Source of the DNA: Pseudomonas alkylphenolica
Lineage (GTDB): Bacteria; Pseudomonadota; Gammaproteobacteria; Pseudomonadales; Pseudomonadaceae
Assembly (NCBI RefSeq): GCF_000746525.1
Contig: NZ_CP009048.1
Location: 343,501-407,500 of the forward strand
DNA: 64,000 bases
Direction of reading: 5' to 3'
The number at the start of each line of letters is the position of its first letter. The first letter of the stretch is position 1. Shown piece by piece: positions 52,974 through 61,157 of this stretch. The position numbers and the translations under genes were made by a program. The notes beneath the pieces were generated by a model, which had not been told where the DNA came from, searched no databases, and saw nothing but the letters and a program-made list of their open reading frames with translations.

Positions 52974-53831
52974 ATGAGCCGAGCACCGGACACCTGGATT
53001 CTCACCGCTGACTGTCCGAGCCTGCTCGGTACGGTGGATGTGGTGACGCGTTATCTGTATGAGCAGCACTGCTACGTCACCGAGCACCATTCGTTCGATG
53101 ACCGGTTGTCCGGGCGCTTCTTCATTCGCGTGGAATTCCGTCAGCCGGATGACTTCGACGAAGCCAGTTTTCGTGCAGGCCTTGCGGAGCGGGGCGAGGC
53201 CTTTGGCATGCTGTTCGAGCTGACCGCGCCCAAGCATCGACCGAAAGTGGTGATCATGGTGTCCAAAGCCGATCACTGCCTCAACGACCTGCTCTATCGC
53301 CAGCGCATCGGGCAATTGAGCATGGACGTTGTGGCGGTGATCTCCAACCACCCGGACCTCGAACCGCTGGCCCAGTGGCACCGCATTCCCTATTACCACT
53401 TCGCCCTGGAGCCGCACGATAAACCGGCGCAGGAGCGCAAGGTGCTGCAGGTGATCGAAGAGTCCGGCGCCGAACTGGTGATCCTTGCCCGCTACATGCA
53501 GGTGCTGTCGCCGGAACTGTGCCGCAAGCTCGACGGTTGGGCGATCAACATCCATCACTCGCTGCTGCCGGGCTTCAAGGGCGCCAAGCCCTATCACCAG
53601 GCCTACAACAAAGGCGTGAAGCTGGTGGGGGCGACGGCCCACTACATCAACAACGATCTCGACGAAGGGCCGATCATTGCCCAGGGCGTGGAGTCGGTCG
53701 ATCACAGTCACTATCCGGAAGACCTGATCGCCAAAGGCCGCGACATCGAGTGCCTGACGTTGGCGCGGGCGGTGGGCTATCACATTGAGCGGCGAGTGTT
53801 TTTGAATGCCAACAGGACGGTAGTGCTTTGA
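52974..53831 (+). CDS. purU: Formyltetrahydrofolate deformylase
   Basis: A 285-residue enzyme releasing formate and THF from 10-formyl-THF. The N-terminal ACT domain (about 8-85) starts WILTADCPSLLGTVDVVTRY. The formyltransferase-type catalytic part has LARYMQVLSPELC, the catalytic INIHHSLLPGFKGA, and DLDEGPIIAQGVE. It regenerates THF for sarcosine oxidase. It follows soxG by 11 bp; a longer frame from 52908 is out of context. Confidence 0.97.
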   Translation: MSRAPDTWILTADCPSLLGTVDVVTRYLYEQHCYVTEHHSFDDRLSGRFFIRVEFRQPDDFDEASFRAGLAERGEAFGMLFELTAPKHRPKVVIMVSKADHCLNDLLYRQRIGQLSMDVVAVISNHPDLEPLAQWHRIPYYHFALEPHDKPAQERKVLQVIEESGAELVILARYMQVLSPELCRKLDGWAINIHHSLLPGFKGAKPYHQAYNKGVKLVGATAHYINNDLDEGPIIAQGVESVDHSHYPEDLIAKGRDIECLTLARAVGYHIERRVFLNANRTVVL

Positions 53832-53875
53832 TCGCGGGGCAAGCCCGCTCCCACCGGGTTGAGTGGCCCCGCGAT
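53831..53875. repeat. REP 13 (one full plus truncated copy)
   Basis: A full REP (ATCGCGGGGCAAGCCCGCTC, then CCACC) is followed by a partner truncated to GTGGCCCCGCGAT, which has lost the central part of the palindrome. It lies right after purU. Confidence 0.88.
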
Positions 53876-53964
53876 AAAACAAACAGATTCCAGTAACACA
53901 GCGCCGCCCCCGGGCAGCGCACTTTGCACCGCTACATAACAACAAACTTTAGCGAGGTAAAAGC

Positions 53965-55164
53965 ATGTCTGGTAATCGTGGTGTGGTGTATCTCGGCGCC
54001 GGCAAGGTCGAGGTGCAGAAGATTGACTACCCGAAAATGCAGGATCCGCGTGGCAAGAAAATCGAGCACGGGGTGATCCTCAGGGTGGTCTCCACCAACA
54101 TCTGTGGCTCCGACCAGCACATGGTCCGTGGCCGTACCACGGCCCAGGTCGGCCTGGTGCTGGGCCATGAAATCACCGGCGAGGTGATCGAAAAAGGCCG
54201 CGACGTGGAAAACCTGCAGATCGGCGATCTGGTCTCGGTGCCCTTCAACGTCGCCTGTGGCCGCTGCCGCTCCTGCAAGGAACAACACACCGGCGTCTGC
54301 CTGACGGTCAACCCGGCGCGTGCCGGTGGTGCCTACGGCTATGTCGACATGGGCGACTGGACCGGTGGCCAGGCCGAATACGTGCTGGTGCCTTACGCCG
54401 ATTTCAACCTGCTGAAACTGCCCAACCGCGACAAGGCCATGGAGAAAATCCGCGACCTGACCTGCCTCTCCGACATTCTTCCGACTGGCTATCACGGCGC
54501 GGTAACTGCCGGGGTTGGCCCAGGCAGTTCGGTGTACATCGCCGGTGCCGGCCCTGTGGGCCTGGCTGCGGCAGCTTCGGCACGTTTGCTAGGGGCAGCA
54601 GTGGTAATCGTCGGCGACGTCAACCCGGTGCGTCTGGCGCACGCCAAGGCCCAGGGCTTTGAAATTGCTGACCTGTCCCAGGACACCCCGTTGCACGAAC
54701 AGATCGCCAACCTGCTGGGCGAACCGGAAGTCGACTGCGCGGTGGATGCCGTGGGTTTCGAAGCCCGTGGTCATGGCCATGCCGGTGCCAAGCACGAAGC
54801 ACCGGCTACCGTACTCAACTCGCTGATGGGCGTGGTCCGTGTTGCCGGCAAGATCGGCATTCCCGGCCTGTATGTCACTGAAGATCCGGGTGCGGTGGAT
54901 GCCGCAGCGAAAATCGGCAGCCTGAGCATCCGCTTCGGTCTGGGCTGGGCCAAGTCGCATAGCTTCCACACCGGGCAAACGCCAGTGATGAAGTACAACC
55001 GTCAGCTGATGCAGGCGATCATGTGGGACCGCATCAACATTGCCGAAGTGGTGGGCGTGCAGGTGATCAGCCTGGATCAGGCGCCTGAAGGGTATGGCGA
55101 GTTTGATGCCGGGGTGCCGAAGAAATTCGTTATCGATCCGCACAAGCTGTTTAGCGCGGCGTAA
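53965..55164 (+). CDS. fdhA: Glutathione-independent formaldehyde dehydrogenase
   Basis: A 399-residue zinc-dependent, NAD-linked dehydrogenase of the medium-chain family. The catalytic zinc lies in TNICGSDQHMVRG and LGHEITGEVIEKG, the structural zinc in CGRCRSCKEQHTGVC. The Rossmann motif is YIAGAGPVGLAAAASARLLG. It oxidises formaldehyde freed by GbcAB, DgcAB and Sox. It is separated from purU by REP 13 and a 90-bp gap, so it may have its own promoter. Confidence 0.96.
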   Translation: MSGNRGVVYLGAGKVEVQKIDYPKMQDPRGKKIEHGVILRVVSTNICGSDQHMVRGRTTAQVGLVLGHEITGEVIEKGRDVENLQIGDLVSVPFNVACGRCRSCKEQHTGVCLTVNPARAGGAYGYVDMGDWTGGQAEYVLVPYADFNLLKLPNRDKAMEKIRDLTCLSDILPTGYHGAVTAGVGPGSSVYIAGAGPVGLAAAASARLLGAAVVIVGDVNPVRLAHAKAQGFEIADLSQDTPLHEQIANLLGEPEVDCAVDAVGFEARGHGHAGAKHEAPATVLNSLMGVVRVAGKIGIPGLYVTEDPGAVDAAAKIGSLSIRFGLGWAKSHSFHTGQTPVMKYNRQLMQAIMWDRINIAEVVGVQVISLDQAPEGYGEFDAGVPKKFVIDPHKLFSAA

Positions 55165-55168
55165 GGCC

Positions 55169-55233
55169 ATCGCGGGGCAAGCCCGCTCCCACCGGATTTT
55201 GAGAACCCGGTGGGAGCGGGCTTGCCCCGCGAT
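55169..55233. repeat. REP pair 14 (type A), 3' of RAYT
   Basis: Inverted REP copies between fdhA and the RAYT gene, 4 bp from the RAYT stop codon. Confidence 0.93.
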
Positions 55234-55237
55234 GCTG

Positions 55238-55693
55238 TTAAAGCCAGACCGCATCCCAATGCGGATAATCCCCAAGCTTGGTTACCAGCCCAGCCCTCAG
55301 CGGATTGGCCACCACATAGCGCGCCACCACCCGCACCTTTTCTTCCCGCCGCAACGCATGATCATGATATCCAGGCTGCCACAGCTTGCCCTGCAGCGTG
55401 CCTTGCTTGTACAGCGCACAACGGCTGCGGGATTTGAAGCGGCGCATCAGGCAGGCCAGTGAGCCATGCTGCAGTTCAATCAGCCAGTGCACATGATCCG
55501 GCATTACCACCCAGGCCAGAGTACGTGCGGCGCCATCAATTTGTGCCTGCTGGAACTGTGCCGGAATACAGCGGGCGGCCTGGAAACTCTCGAATATCGG
55601 TTCTCGATTGCGAGTAATGCTGGTCAGCAGGTAATAGCGGCCGGGCTCGGAGAAGCGGCCGCGGCGCAGGCGGTGGGAGGCGGGACTGTCCAT
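55238..55693 (-). CDS. REP-associated tyrosine transposase (RAYT)
   Basis: A 151-residue single-domain Y1/HUH transposase of the IS200/IS605-related RAYT family. MDSPASHRLRRGRFSEPGRY opens it, the HUH metal motif is MPDHVHWLIEL (about residues 62-72), and the tyrosine helix is VVARYVVANPLRAGLV near the end. An excellent AAGGAG site precedes ATG 55693, so the longer frame to 55783 is rejected. It lies between REP pairs 14 and 15, forming a REPtron. It probably nicks REP DNA and may mobilise REP pairs seen across the window. Confidence 0.95.
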   Translation of the reverse strand: MDSPASHRLRRGRFSEPGRYYLLTSITRNREPIFESFQAARCIPAQFQQAQIDGAARTLAWVVMPDHVHWLIELQHGSLACLMRRFKSRSRCALYKQGTLQGKLWQPGYHDHALRREEKVRVVARYVVANPLRAGLVTKLGDYPHWDAVWL

Positions 55694-55800
55694 GTCGTGG
55701 CTCCTTGAAAGATGAATTTTCAAGGTAGTTGTCGAGCGGTGGAGGCACCCGACCAAACTGGATCTCAATGTTGCCAAAGGCAATCGTAAGCAACCCCCCG

Positions 55801-55872
55801 GTAGGAGCGGGCTTGCCCCGCGATAGCGGTTTGTCAGTCACATCGAATCGCGGGGCAAGCCCGCTCCCACCG
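55801..55872. repeat. REP pair 15 (type B, reverse), 5' of RAYT
   Basis: Inverted REP copies with GGGAGCGG-side ends outward. The spacer AGCGGTTTGTCAGTCACATC is the reverse complement of the type B spacer found in pairs 2, 4, 7 and 12. It lies 108 bp upstream of the RAYT start. Confidence 0.93.
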
Positions 55873-55989
55873 GCCGTTGCAGTTACTTCTGGATGTTTCC
55901 AGGCTGGTCAATTCCGGTCCTAGGAAATACCCTACCGCGTCTGTCGATCCAGGTCTGATTGCCCTCGGAAACCTGTCCTTTTAGGCTCC

Positions 55990-56181
55990 GTGGGTCGCTG
56001 TCGGTTCAGCGATCGGGTGTGGAAACCCGGTAGTCATTCAGGATCTGCCGTTATGGCGGCTGTGCGCGGGAGGCCTTTGGCCTGCCGGGTTTCCTGTATG
56101 CCCCGGTTTTCCACCCCGCGTACAGCTGCCACCTTACGTGTGGAAACGGACGGGGCGGCTCCTATGCATGCAGGAGTTTCC
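55990..56181 (+). promoter_or_regulatory. Structured mRNA leader of the DUF6124 gene
   Basis: Several perfect stems are visible. TCGCTG (55995) pairs with CAGCGA (56007). GGAAACCCGG (56021-56030) pairs with CCGGGTTTCC (56085-56094) and encloses hairpins 56047-56060 and AGGCC/GGCCT (56071-56083). TTTCCAC (56108-56114) pairs with GTGGAAA (56140-56146). CTCCT (56159-56163) pairs with AGGAG (56172-56176), the ribosome site of the gene. GTGTGGAAAC occurs twice (56017 and 56138), so alternative pairings are possible. I recall similar leaders before other DUF6124 genes in Pseudomonas. Confidence 0.65.
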
Positions 56182-56487
56182 ATGAAAAAGATCGTCCCTG
56201 ATCCACCCACCTCGCTTTATCCCACCCTCGACAAACCCTTCGGCGATTGCCCTGCCGGTCACCCGCAACTCTTCTCCGTCAATGCCGGCATCGCTCCGCA
56301 TGACGCGCTGGTGCATATCTCGCTGTATCTGCGTTGCGCCTACGACACGGCGAATCAATCTTTCGATGGTATCGATGAGTCGGCCAAGGGCTTTCTCTGG
56401 TCCACCCTGCATTCGGTGGAGATGGCCAAGGGGCTGGTGGAGGCTTTGCTTGATGCTCTGGAGAATCGGGAGTTGAGTCCGCTTTGA
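56182..56487 (+). CDS. DUF6124 (DUF3077-like) family protein
   Basis: A 101-residue helical protein (MKKIVPDPPTSLYPTLDKPF) with the family-like centre NAGIAPHDALVHISLYLRCA and GFLWSTLHSVEMAKGLVEAL. Function is unknown. Pseudomonads often carry several copies. The start follows AGGAG by 5 bases, and that site is predicted to be paired in the leader. No signal peptide or membrane segment. Confidence 0.85.
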   Translation: MKKIVPDPPTSLYPTLDKPFGDCPAGHPQLFSVNAGIAPHDALVHISLYLRCAYDTANQSFDGIDESAKGFLWSTLHSVEMAKGLVEALLDALENRELSPL

Positions 56488-56491
56488 CAAC

Positions 56492-56540
56492 ATCGCGGGG
56501 CAAGCCCGCTCCCACCGGTGGGAGCGGGCTTGCCCCGCGA
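56492..56540. repeat. REP pair 16 (type A, minimal spacer)
   Basis: Two REP copies back to back with no real spacer (CCCACCGGTGGG at the junction) make a near-perfect 48-bp palindrome just after the DUF6124 gene. Confidence 0.93.
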
Positions 56541-56628
56541 AGAGGCCATCACTGCCCACGGAACATTCCCCCACCTCCACAGTCCAACCCTCGTTTCCCC
56601 CCGCCTTTACGGCTGACGAGGTCCCTTC

Positions 56629-57195
56629 ATGAAACGTTTCGCACTGGTCACCCTGATGACCCTGGCTGCCAGCCCGGTGTTTGCCTTCAACCTCAGCGAT
56701 GCGGCCAACGCCGTTTCCGCCATGCAAGGTAACAAGGACGGCGCTGCAGTGCAGGCGCCAGCCGCCTCGGCGAATCTGCTCAACACCCTCGGTAGCGAGC
56801 TGAAAATCACCCCGGAACAAGCCATCGGTGGTACCGGTGCCTTGCTCGGTCTGGCCCGTAATCAACTCAGCAGCACTGACTACGAACAACTGAGCAAAGC
56901 CGTACCGGGCCTTGATCTGCTCTCTGGCGAAAACGCCTTGGGCGGCTTGAGCGGGCTGGGTGAACTGCTCGGTAACAGCGGCAACTCGTCGGCCCTGAGC
57001 AATGCCCTGGGCGGCAACGTCAAAGACACCAATGACCTGAACAATGCCTTCAGTGCCCTGGGTATGGACACCGGTATGATCGGCCTGTTTGCCCCGCTGA
57101 TCTTGCAGTACCTCGGTCAGCAGGGCGTTACCGGTTCGCTGTTGCAGAGCCTCGGCGGCCTGTGGGGCACGCCGGCTACAGTGCCGTCGGTATAA
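56629..57195 (+). CDS. DUF2780 (VcgC/VcgE-like) secreted protein
   Basis: A 188-residue protein with signal peptide MKRFALVTLMTLAASPVFA. The mature part is Ala/Gly/Leu/Asn-rich (LLNTLGSELKITPEQAIGGT, GALLGLARNQLSSTDYEQLS) as in DUF2780. Asn/Gly-rich repeats follow at about 105-140. Function unknown, probably periplasmic. It is convergent with the permease gene, 6 bp apart. Confidence 0.88.
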   Translation: MKRFALVTLMTLAASPVFAFNLSDAANAVSAMQGNKDGAAVQAPAASANLLNTLGSELKITPEQAIGGTGALLGLARNQLSSTDYEQLSKAVPGLDLLSGENALGGLSGLGELLGNSGNSSALSNALGGNVKDTNDLNNAFSALGMDTGMIGLFAPLILQYLGQQGVTGSLLQSLGGLWGTPATVPSV

Positions 57196-57201
57196 CGGCG
57201 C

Positions 57202-58566
57202 TTAGGCTGCTTCGGAGAAATTCACCGTGCGCACCGGGCGGCGGAATCCGCCCGTCAGCACCATCAGATAGCCCAGGCCCAGGCCGAACCAGCTCAGGCC
57301 GATGGTCAGGGTCATCGCCGACAGGCTGGTCCACAGCCACAGGGTCAGGCTCATGCCCACCAGCGGGATCAGGCCATAACGCAGCAACCCGGCCAGGTTG
57401 CGCTGGCAGGTGTCGCTGATCAGGTGGGTGCGGATCACCGCCAGGTTCACCGCCGAGAACGCCACCAGGGCGCCAAAGCTGATCAGCGATGCCAGGGTCG
57501 CGAGGTCGATCACCAGCGCCAGCAGCGAAAACGCCGAGACCACCAGGGTAGCGGTGACCGGTGTGCCGAAGCGTGGTGAGAGGGTGGCGAACCAGCGTTG
57601 TGGCAAGACCTTGTCACGGCCCATGGTGTAGAGAATCCGCGATACCGCCGCTTGCGAAGCCAGGGCCGAACCGAGGCTGCCGGCGACGAACGCAGCGGTG
57701 AAGAAGTTGGCCAGGAACTGACCGCCAGCCTTGAACATGACCTCGTTGGCGGCCGCGTCGGTATTGGCGAAATGGCTGCCTGGCAGCACCAGCTGACTGA
57801 TATAGGCCAGCAGGGTGAACAGCAGGCCAGCGCCGAGGGTGGTGAGGATGATCGCCCGTGGCACGTTACGTTCCGGGTCTTTGGTTTCCTCGGCCAGGGT
57901 CGACACGGCATCGAAGCCGAGGAACGACAGGCACAGCACCGCCGCCCCCGCCATCAAATGACTGAAGCCCGGCTGGGTGCCATCGCCGAGGAAAGGTGAG
58001 AGCACATCGACCGGTTGCCCACCGCCCAGGGTTTTCAGCGACAGCGCGACGAACACGCCGATGAAAATGATCTGCGCGCCGACAATCAGGTTGCTGGCCT
58101 TGGCCACCGAGTTGATGCCGACGACGTTGAGCACGGTAACCAGGGCGATCGACGCGAGGATGATGGTCCAGACCGGGATGCTCGGGAAGGCGATGTTCAG
58201 GAACAGGCCAATGAGCAGGTAATTGATCATCGGCAGGAACAGATAGTCGAGCAGCAGCGACCAGCCCGCGAGAAAGCCGATGCTCGGCCCGAATGCCAGG
58301 TTGGTGTAGGAGTAGGCCGAGCCGGCAACCGGAAAGCGCCGGACCATGAAGCTGTAGGACGTGGCCGTGAAGAGCATGGCCAGCAGAGTGACCAGGTAGG
58401 CGCCGGCGGTGCGTCCCCCGGTGAGCTCGGTGACAATGCCGTAGGTGGTGAAAATGGTCAGCGGGACCATGTACACCAGCCCGAAGAACACCAGGGCGGG
58501 AAGCCCGAGGACGCGGCGCAGTTGAGCGGAATCTGCCTGGGCAGCATTGCTGGATTGGTTGGCCAT
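57202..58566 (-). CDS. APC-family amino acid / amine permease
   Basis: A 454-residue transporter with about twelve helices. LGLPALVFFGLVYMVPLTIF, GIVTELTGGRTAGAYLVTLL and FLGFDAVSTLAEETKDPERN are APC signatures. It is closest in feel to the putrescine-importer (PuuP)-type subgroup, but the substrate cannot be assigned. It is monocistronic, with an A/T-rich 110-bp upstream region before REP pair 17. Confidence 0.87.
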   Translation of the reverse strand: MANQSSNAAQADSAQLRRVLGLPALVFFGLVYMVPLTIFTTYGIVTELTGGRTAGAYLVTLLAMLFTATSYSFMVRRFPVAGSAYSYTNLAFGPSIGFLAGWSLLLDYLFLPMINYLLIGLFLNIAFPSIPVWTIILASIALVTVLNVVGINSVAKASNLIVGAQIIFIGVFVALSLKTLGGGQPVDVLSPFLGDGTQPGFSHLMAGAAVLCLSFLGFDAVSTLAEETKDPERNVPRAIILTTLGAGLLFTLLAYISQLVLPGSHFANTDAAANEVMFKAGGQFLANFFTAAFVAGSLGSALASQAAVSRILYTMGRDKVLPQRWFATLSPRFGTPVTATLVVSAFSLLALVIDLATLASLISFGALVAFSAVNLAVIRTHLISDTCQRNLAGLLRYGLIPLVGMSLTLWLWTSLSAMTLTIGLSWFGLGLGYLMVLTGGFRRPVRTVNFSEAA

Positions 58567-58678
58567 TGATCGATCCTGGCTTTTTTGTAGTTGTTAGTTG
58601 ATCGATTTTTATCCAGTTAATCCGCCAATAGCAAAGAAGATTCCCTTATCTTGATTATTAACGCAGATTTTAATCGGC

Positions 58679-58743
58679 TATCGCGGGGCAAGCCCGCTCC
58701 CACAGCTCCCCCCCACCCGGTGGGAGCGGGCTTGCCCCGCGAT
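58679..58743. repeat. REP pair 17 (type A)
   Basis: Inverted REP copies whose last base coincides with the stop codon of the acyltransferase gene (58743-58745). They lie upstream of the APC permease. Confidence 0.92.
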
Positions 58744-59630
58744 CAGTTCAGCTCCGCCCGCAAGGCTTCAATCCGCTGATCTTTGTCGCGCCACAGCTGG
58801 TTGACCCAGTCCTGCACGGTCTGGCGCAACAGCGGGTCGTTTTCGTAGTCGCCCTCCCACAGCGCCGGGTCCAGCTCGTGCACCTGGATGTCGATGATCA
58901 CCTTCGGCACAGCGCCACTGAGCAGGTCCCAGAAGCCCGGCGCCTTGTCACCGGGGTAGACGATGGTGACGTCAAGCAGGGCATCGAGCTGTTCGCCCAG
59001 CGCCGCCAGCACAAAGGCGACACCACCGGCCTTGGGTTTGAGCAGGTGCTTGTAGGGTGACTGCTGGGCCACACGCTTGGCTTCGGTGAAGCGCGTGCCT
59101 TCGAGGTAATTGACCACGGTTACCGGCTGGCGCTTGAACAACTCGCAGGCGGCCTTGGTGATTTCCAGGTCCTGGCCTTTGAGCTGCGGATGTTTGTCGA
59201 GAAACGCTTTGCTGTAGCGCTTCATGAACGGGTAATCCAGCGCCCACCAGGCCAGGCCCAGCAATGGCACCCAGATCAGTTCTTTTTTCAGGAAAAATTT
59301 GAAGAAGGGGATACGTCGGTTGAGCACCTGGATCAGCGCCGGGATATCGACCCAGCTCTGGTGGTTGCTGATGGCCAGGTAGGATGTGTCCAGGCGCAGG
59401 TCATCGGCACCACGCACGTCCCACACCGTGGGGATGCACAGACGGAAAATCAGTTTGTCGATTTCAGACCAGGTTTCGGCGATCCACATCACCGTCCATG
59501 AGGCATAGTCACGGTAGCGGCCGGGCAGGACCAGTTTGAGCAGGGCAAAGACCAGCAATGGGCCGATCAGGACCAGGGTGTTGAGCAGCAACAGCAAGGT
59601 CACAAGAATGCCCGTCAGTAAGCGGCGCAT
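58743..59630 (-). CDS. 1-acylglycerol-3-phosphate acyltransferase-like (YihG family)
   Basis: A 295-residue inner-membrane acyltransferase. One or two N-terminal helices (LLTGILVTLLLLLNTLVLIG, about 3-22, and following) precede the PlsC domain with the catalytic NHQSWVD (H-x4-D, about 92-98) and the glycerol-phosphate motif EGTRFTE (about 172-178). It probably acylates lysophosphatidic acid or a related lipid. A frame extends to 59729; ATG 59630 starts directly at the membrane helix. Confidence 0.9.
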   Translation of the reverse strand: MRRLLTGILVTLLLLLNTLVLIGPLLVFALLKLVLPGRYRDYASWTVMWIAETWSEIDKLIFRLCIPTVWDVRGADDLRLDTSYLAISNHQSWVDIPALIQVLNRRIPFFKFFLKKELIWVPLLGLAWWALDYPFMKRYSKAFLDKHPQLKGQDLEITKAACELFKRQPVTVVNYLEGTRFTEAKRVAQQSPYKHLLKPKAGGVAFVLAALGEQLDALLDVTIVYPGDKAPGFWDLLSGAVPKVIIDIQVHELDPALWEGDYENDPLLRQTVQDWVNQLWRDKDQRIEALRAELN

Positions 59631-59811
59631 AAGAAAGCTCTTATATTCAAGTAAGCGGCCGGCAATGATAAGCAGCCTGTCGGCATACGCCAAATGCTCA
59701 GGTCTGCTCGACTGGGACAAATGTTTCACATTGTGTTGAATAAGCTATCAACGCGAACCTATCCTGCCTTCGCAGTCTAAACACTGTCTTATCTCTAGGA
59801 AGCGGATCCCC

Positions 59812-60315
59812 GTGAAATCTGTACTTGCACTGCTGTCGCTGCTGGCCCTTCCGGTGATGGCTGCCGAGCCGACCCTGTATGGCCGCTACGAATACATCAC
59901 GCTGCCGGAGTTTGGCGGTGAAACCCTCAAGGCGAAAATGGACACCGGGGCGCTGACCGCGTCGTTGTCGGCCAAAGACATCGAGCTTTTTACCCGTGAT
60001 GGCGAAGAGTGGGTGCGTTTCCGCCTGGCGACCAAGGACTCCAGCGGCAAGGTTTACGAACACAAGCTGGCGCGCATCAGCAAGATCAAGAACCGCGCCG
60101 ATGAAGATGAAGACGGCGAGGGGGCGGAGATCAGCAAGCGTCCGGTGGTGGACCTTGAGCTGTGCCTGGGCGACGTCAAGCGTACCGTTGAAGTCAACCT
60201 GACCGACCGCAGCAGCTTCAACTATCCACTGCTGATCGGTGCCAAGGCCTTGCGTGAGTTCAAGGCGGCGGTGAACCCGGCGCGACGCTTCACGGCGGGC
60301 AAACCTGAGTGCTGA
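59812..60315 (+). CDS. Retropepsin-like / putative ATP-dependent zinc protease domain protein
   Basis: A 167-residue protein with signal peptide MKSVLALLSLLALPVMA, so probably periplasmic. The domain (PF05618-type, retropepsin-like) has its active-site-like motif in KAKMDTGALTASLSAKDI. VEVNLTDRSSFNYPLLIGAK is the second conserved part. The start is GTG 59812 after AGGAAG. Similar proteins of this family are linked to glutamate-ligase loci elsewhere; here no partner is adjacent. Protease activity is not proven by sequence. Confidence 0.88.
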   Translation: MKSVLALLSLLALPVMAAEPTLYGRYEYITLPEFGGETLKAKMDTGALTASLSAKDIELFTRDGEEWVRFRLATKDSSGKVYEHKLARISKIKNRADEDEDGEGAEISKRPVVDLELCLGDVKRTVEVNLTDRSSFNYPLLIGAKALREFKAAVNPARRFTAGKPEC

Positions 60316-60320
60316 TACCT

Positions 60321-60393
60321 GGTGGGAGCGGGCTTGCCCCGCGATTGCGGTTTCTCAGTCGCATCGCATCGCGGGGCAAGCCCGCTCCCACCG
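60321..60393. repeat. REP pair 18 (type B, reverse)
   Basis: Inverted REP copies with the spacer TGCGGTTTCTCAGTCGCATC, the reverse complement of the type B spacer with a few changes. It precedes creB. Confidence 0.93.
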
Positions 60394-60476
60394 GTGGGGA
60401 AAACATCCTATGGGCCTTGCCAGACCCCTGAGAATCTCCTACAAGATGCAACACCCCAGTGCCAGGCCCGGACGCC

Positions 60477-61157
60477 ATGCCCCACATACTCATTGTCGAA
60501 GACGAAGCGGCCATTGCCGACACCCTGATTTTTGCCTTGCAGGGTGATGGTCACAGTACGGAGTGGGTGACCCTGGGCAGTGCGGCGCTCGATCAGCAGC
60601 GTCAGCGGCCAGCCGATCTGATCATCCTCGATATCGGTCTGCCGGATATCAGCGGCTTCGAAACCTGCCGCCAGCTGCGCCGTTTCAGCGATGTGCCGGT
60701 GATGTTCCTCAGTGCCCGCGACGGTGAAATCGACCGCGTGGTGGGCCTGGAAATCGGCGCCGACGACTATGTGGTCAAGCCCTTCAGCCCGCGCGAAGTT
60801 GCGGCGCGGGTACGGGCAATCCTCAAGCGCATGGCACCGCGTGCGGAGCCGGTGAGCGCAGCGCTGCTGTTCCAGGTCGATACCCTGCGCATGCAGATCA
60901 GCTATCGCGGCCAAGCCCTGAGCCTGACCCGCCACGAATTCCGGTTGTTGCAGAGCCTGCTGGAGCAACCCGAGCGGGTGTTCAGCCGCGAGCAGCTGCT
61001 CGATGCCGTCGGTGTGCCCGCCGACGCAGGTTATGAACGCAGCATCGACAGCCATATCAAGAGCCTGCGTGCCAAGCTGCGCCAGGTGGCCGCCGATGCC
61101 GAGCCGATCCAGACCCACCGTGGCCTGGGTTACAGCTACAGCCCGAGCCACAGCTGA
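60477..61157 (+). CDS. creB: Two-component response regulator CreB
   Basis: A 226-residue OmpR-type regulator. The receiver has HILIVEDEAAIADTLIF and the phosphorylated Asp in DLIILDIGLPDISGFE, then VVKPFSPREVAARVRAIL. The winged helix C-terminus has LTRHEFRLLQSLLEQPERVF and DSHIKSLRAKLRQ. The orthologue controls creD and affects beta-lactam and biofilm traits. The start MPHILIVEDE is chosen over one 18 bases upstream. The stop overlaps the creC ATG (TGATG). Confidence 0.95.
   Translation: MPHILIVEDEAAIADTLIFALQGDGHSTEWVTLGSAALDQQRQRPADLIILDIGLPDISGFETCRQLRRFSDVPVMFLSARDGEIDRVVGLEIGADDYVVKPFSPREVAARVRAILKRMAPRAEPVSAALLFQVDTLRMQISYRGQALSLTRHEFRLLQSLLEQPERVFSREQLLDAVGVPADAGYERSIDSHIKSLRAKLRQVAADAEPIQTHRGLGYSYSPSHS

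Larger units (their letters stand above)
55694..56181. other. RAYT upstream region and DUF6124 leader
   Basis: This 488-bp gap holds the RAYT promoter region, REP pair 15, and from about 55900 the long structured leader of the DUF6124 gene (separate entry). I see no tRNA or other gene. Confidence 0.7.

Noticed and set aside
4848-60393. Many open frames whose translation contains strings like VGAGLPRD, SRGKPAPTG or RGASPLPP
   Set aside because: These are translations of the REP palindrome in various frames and appear at every REP site. They are not proteins.
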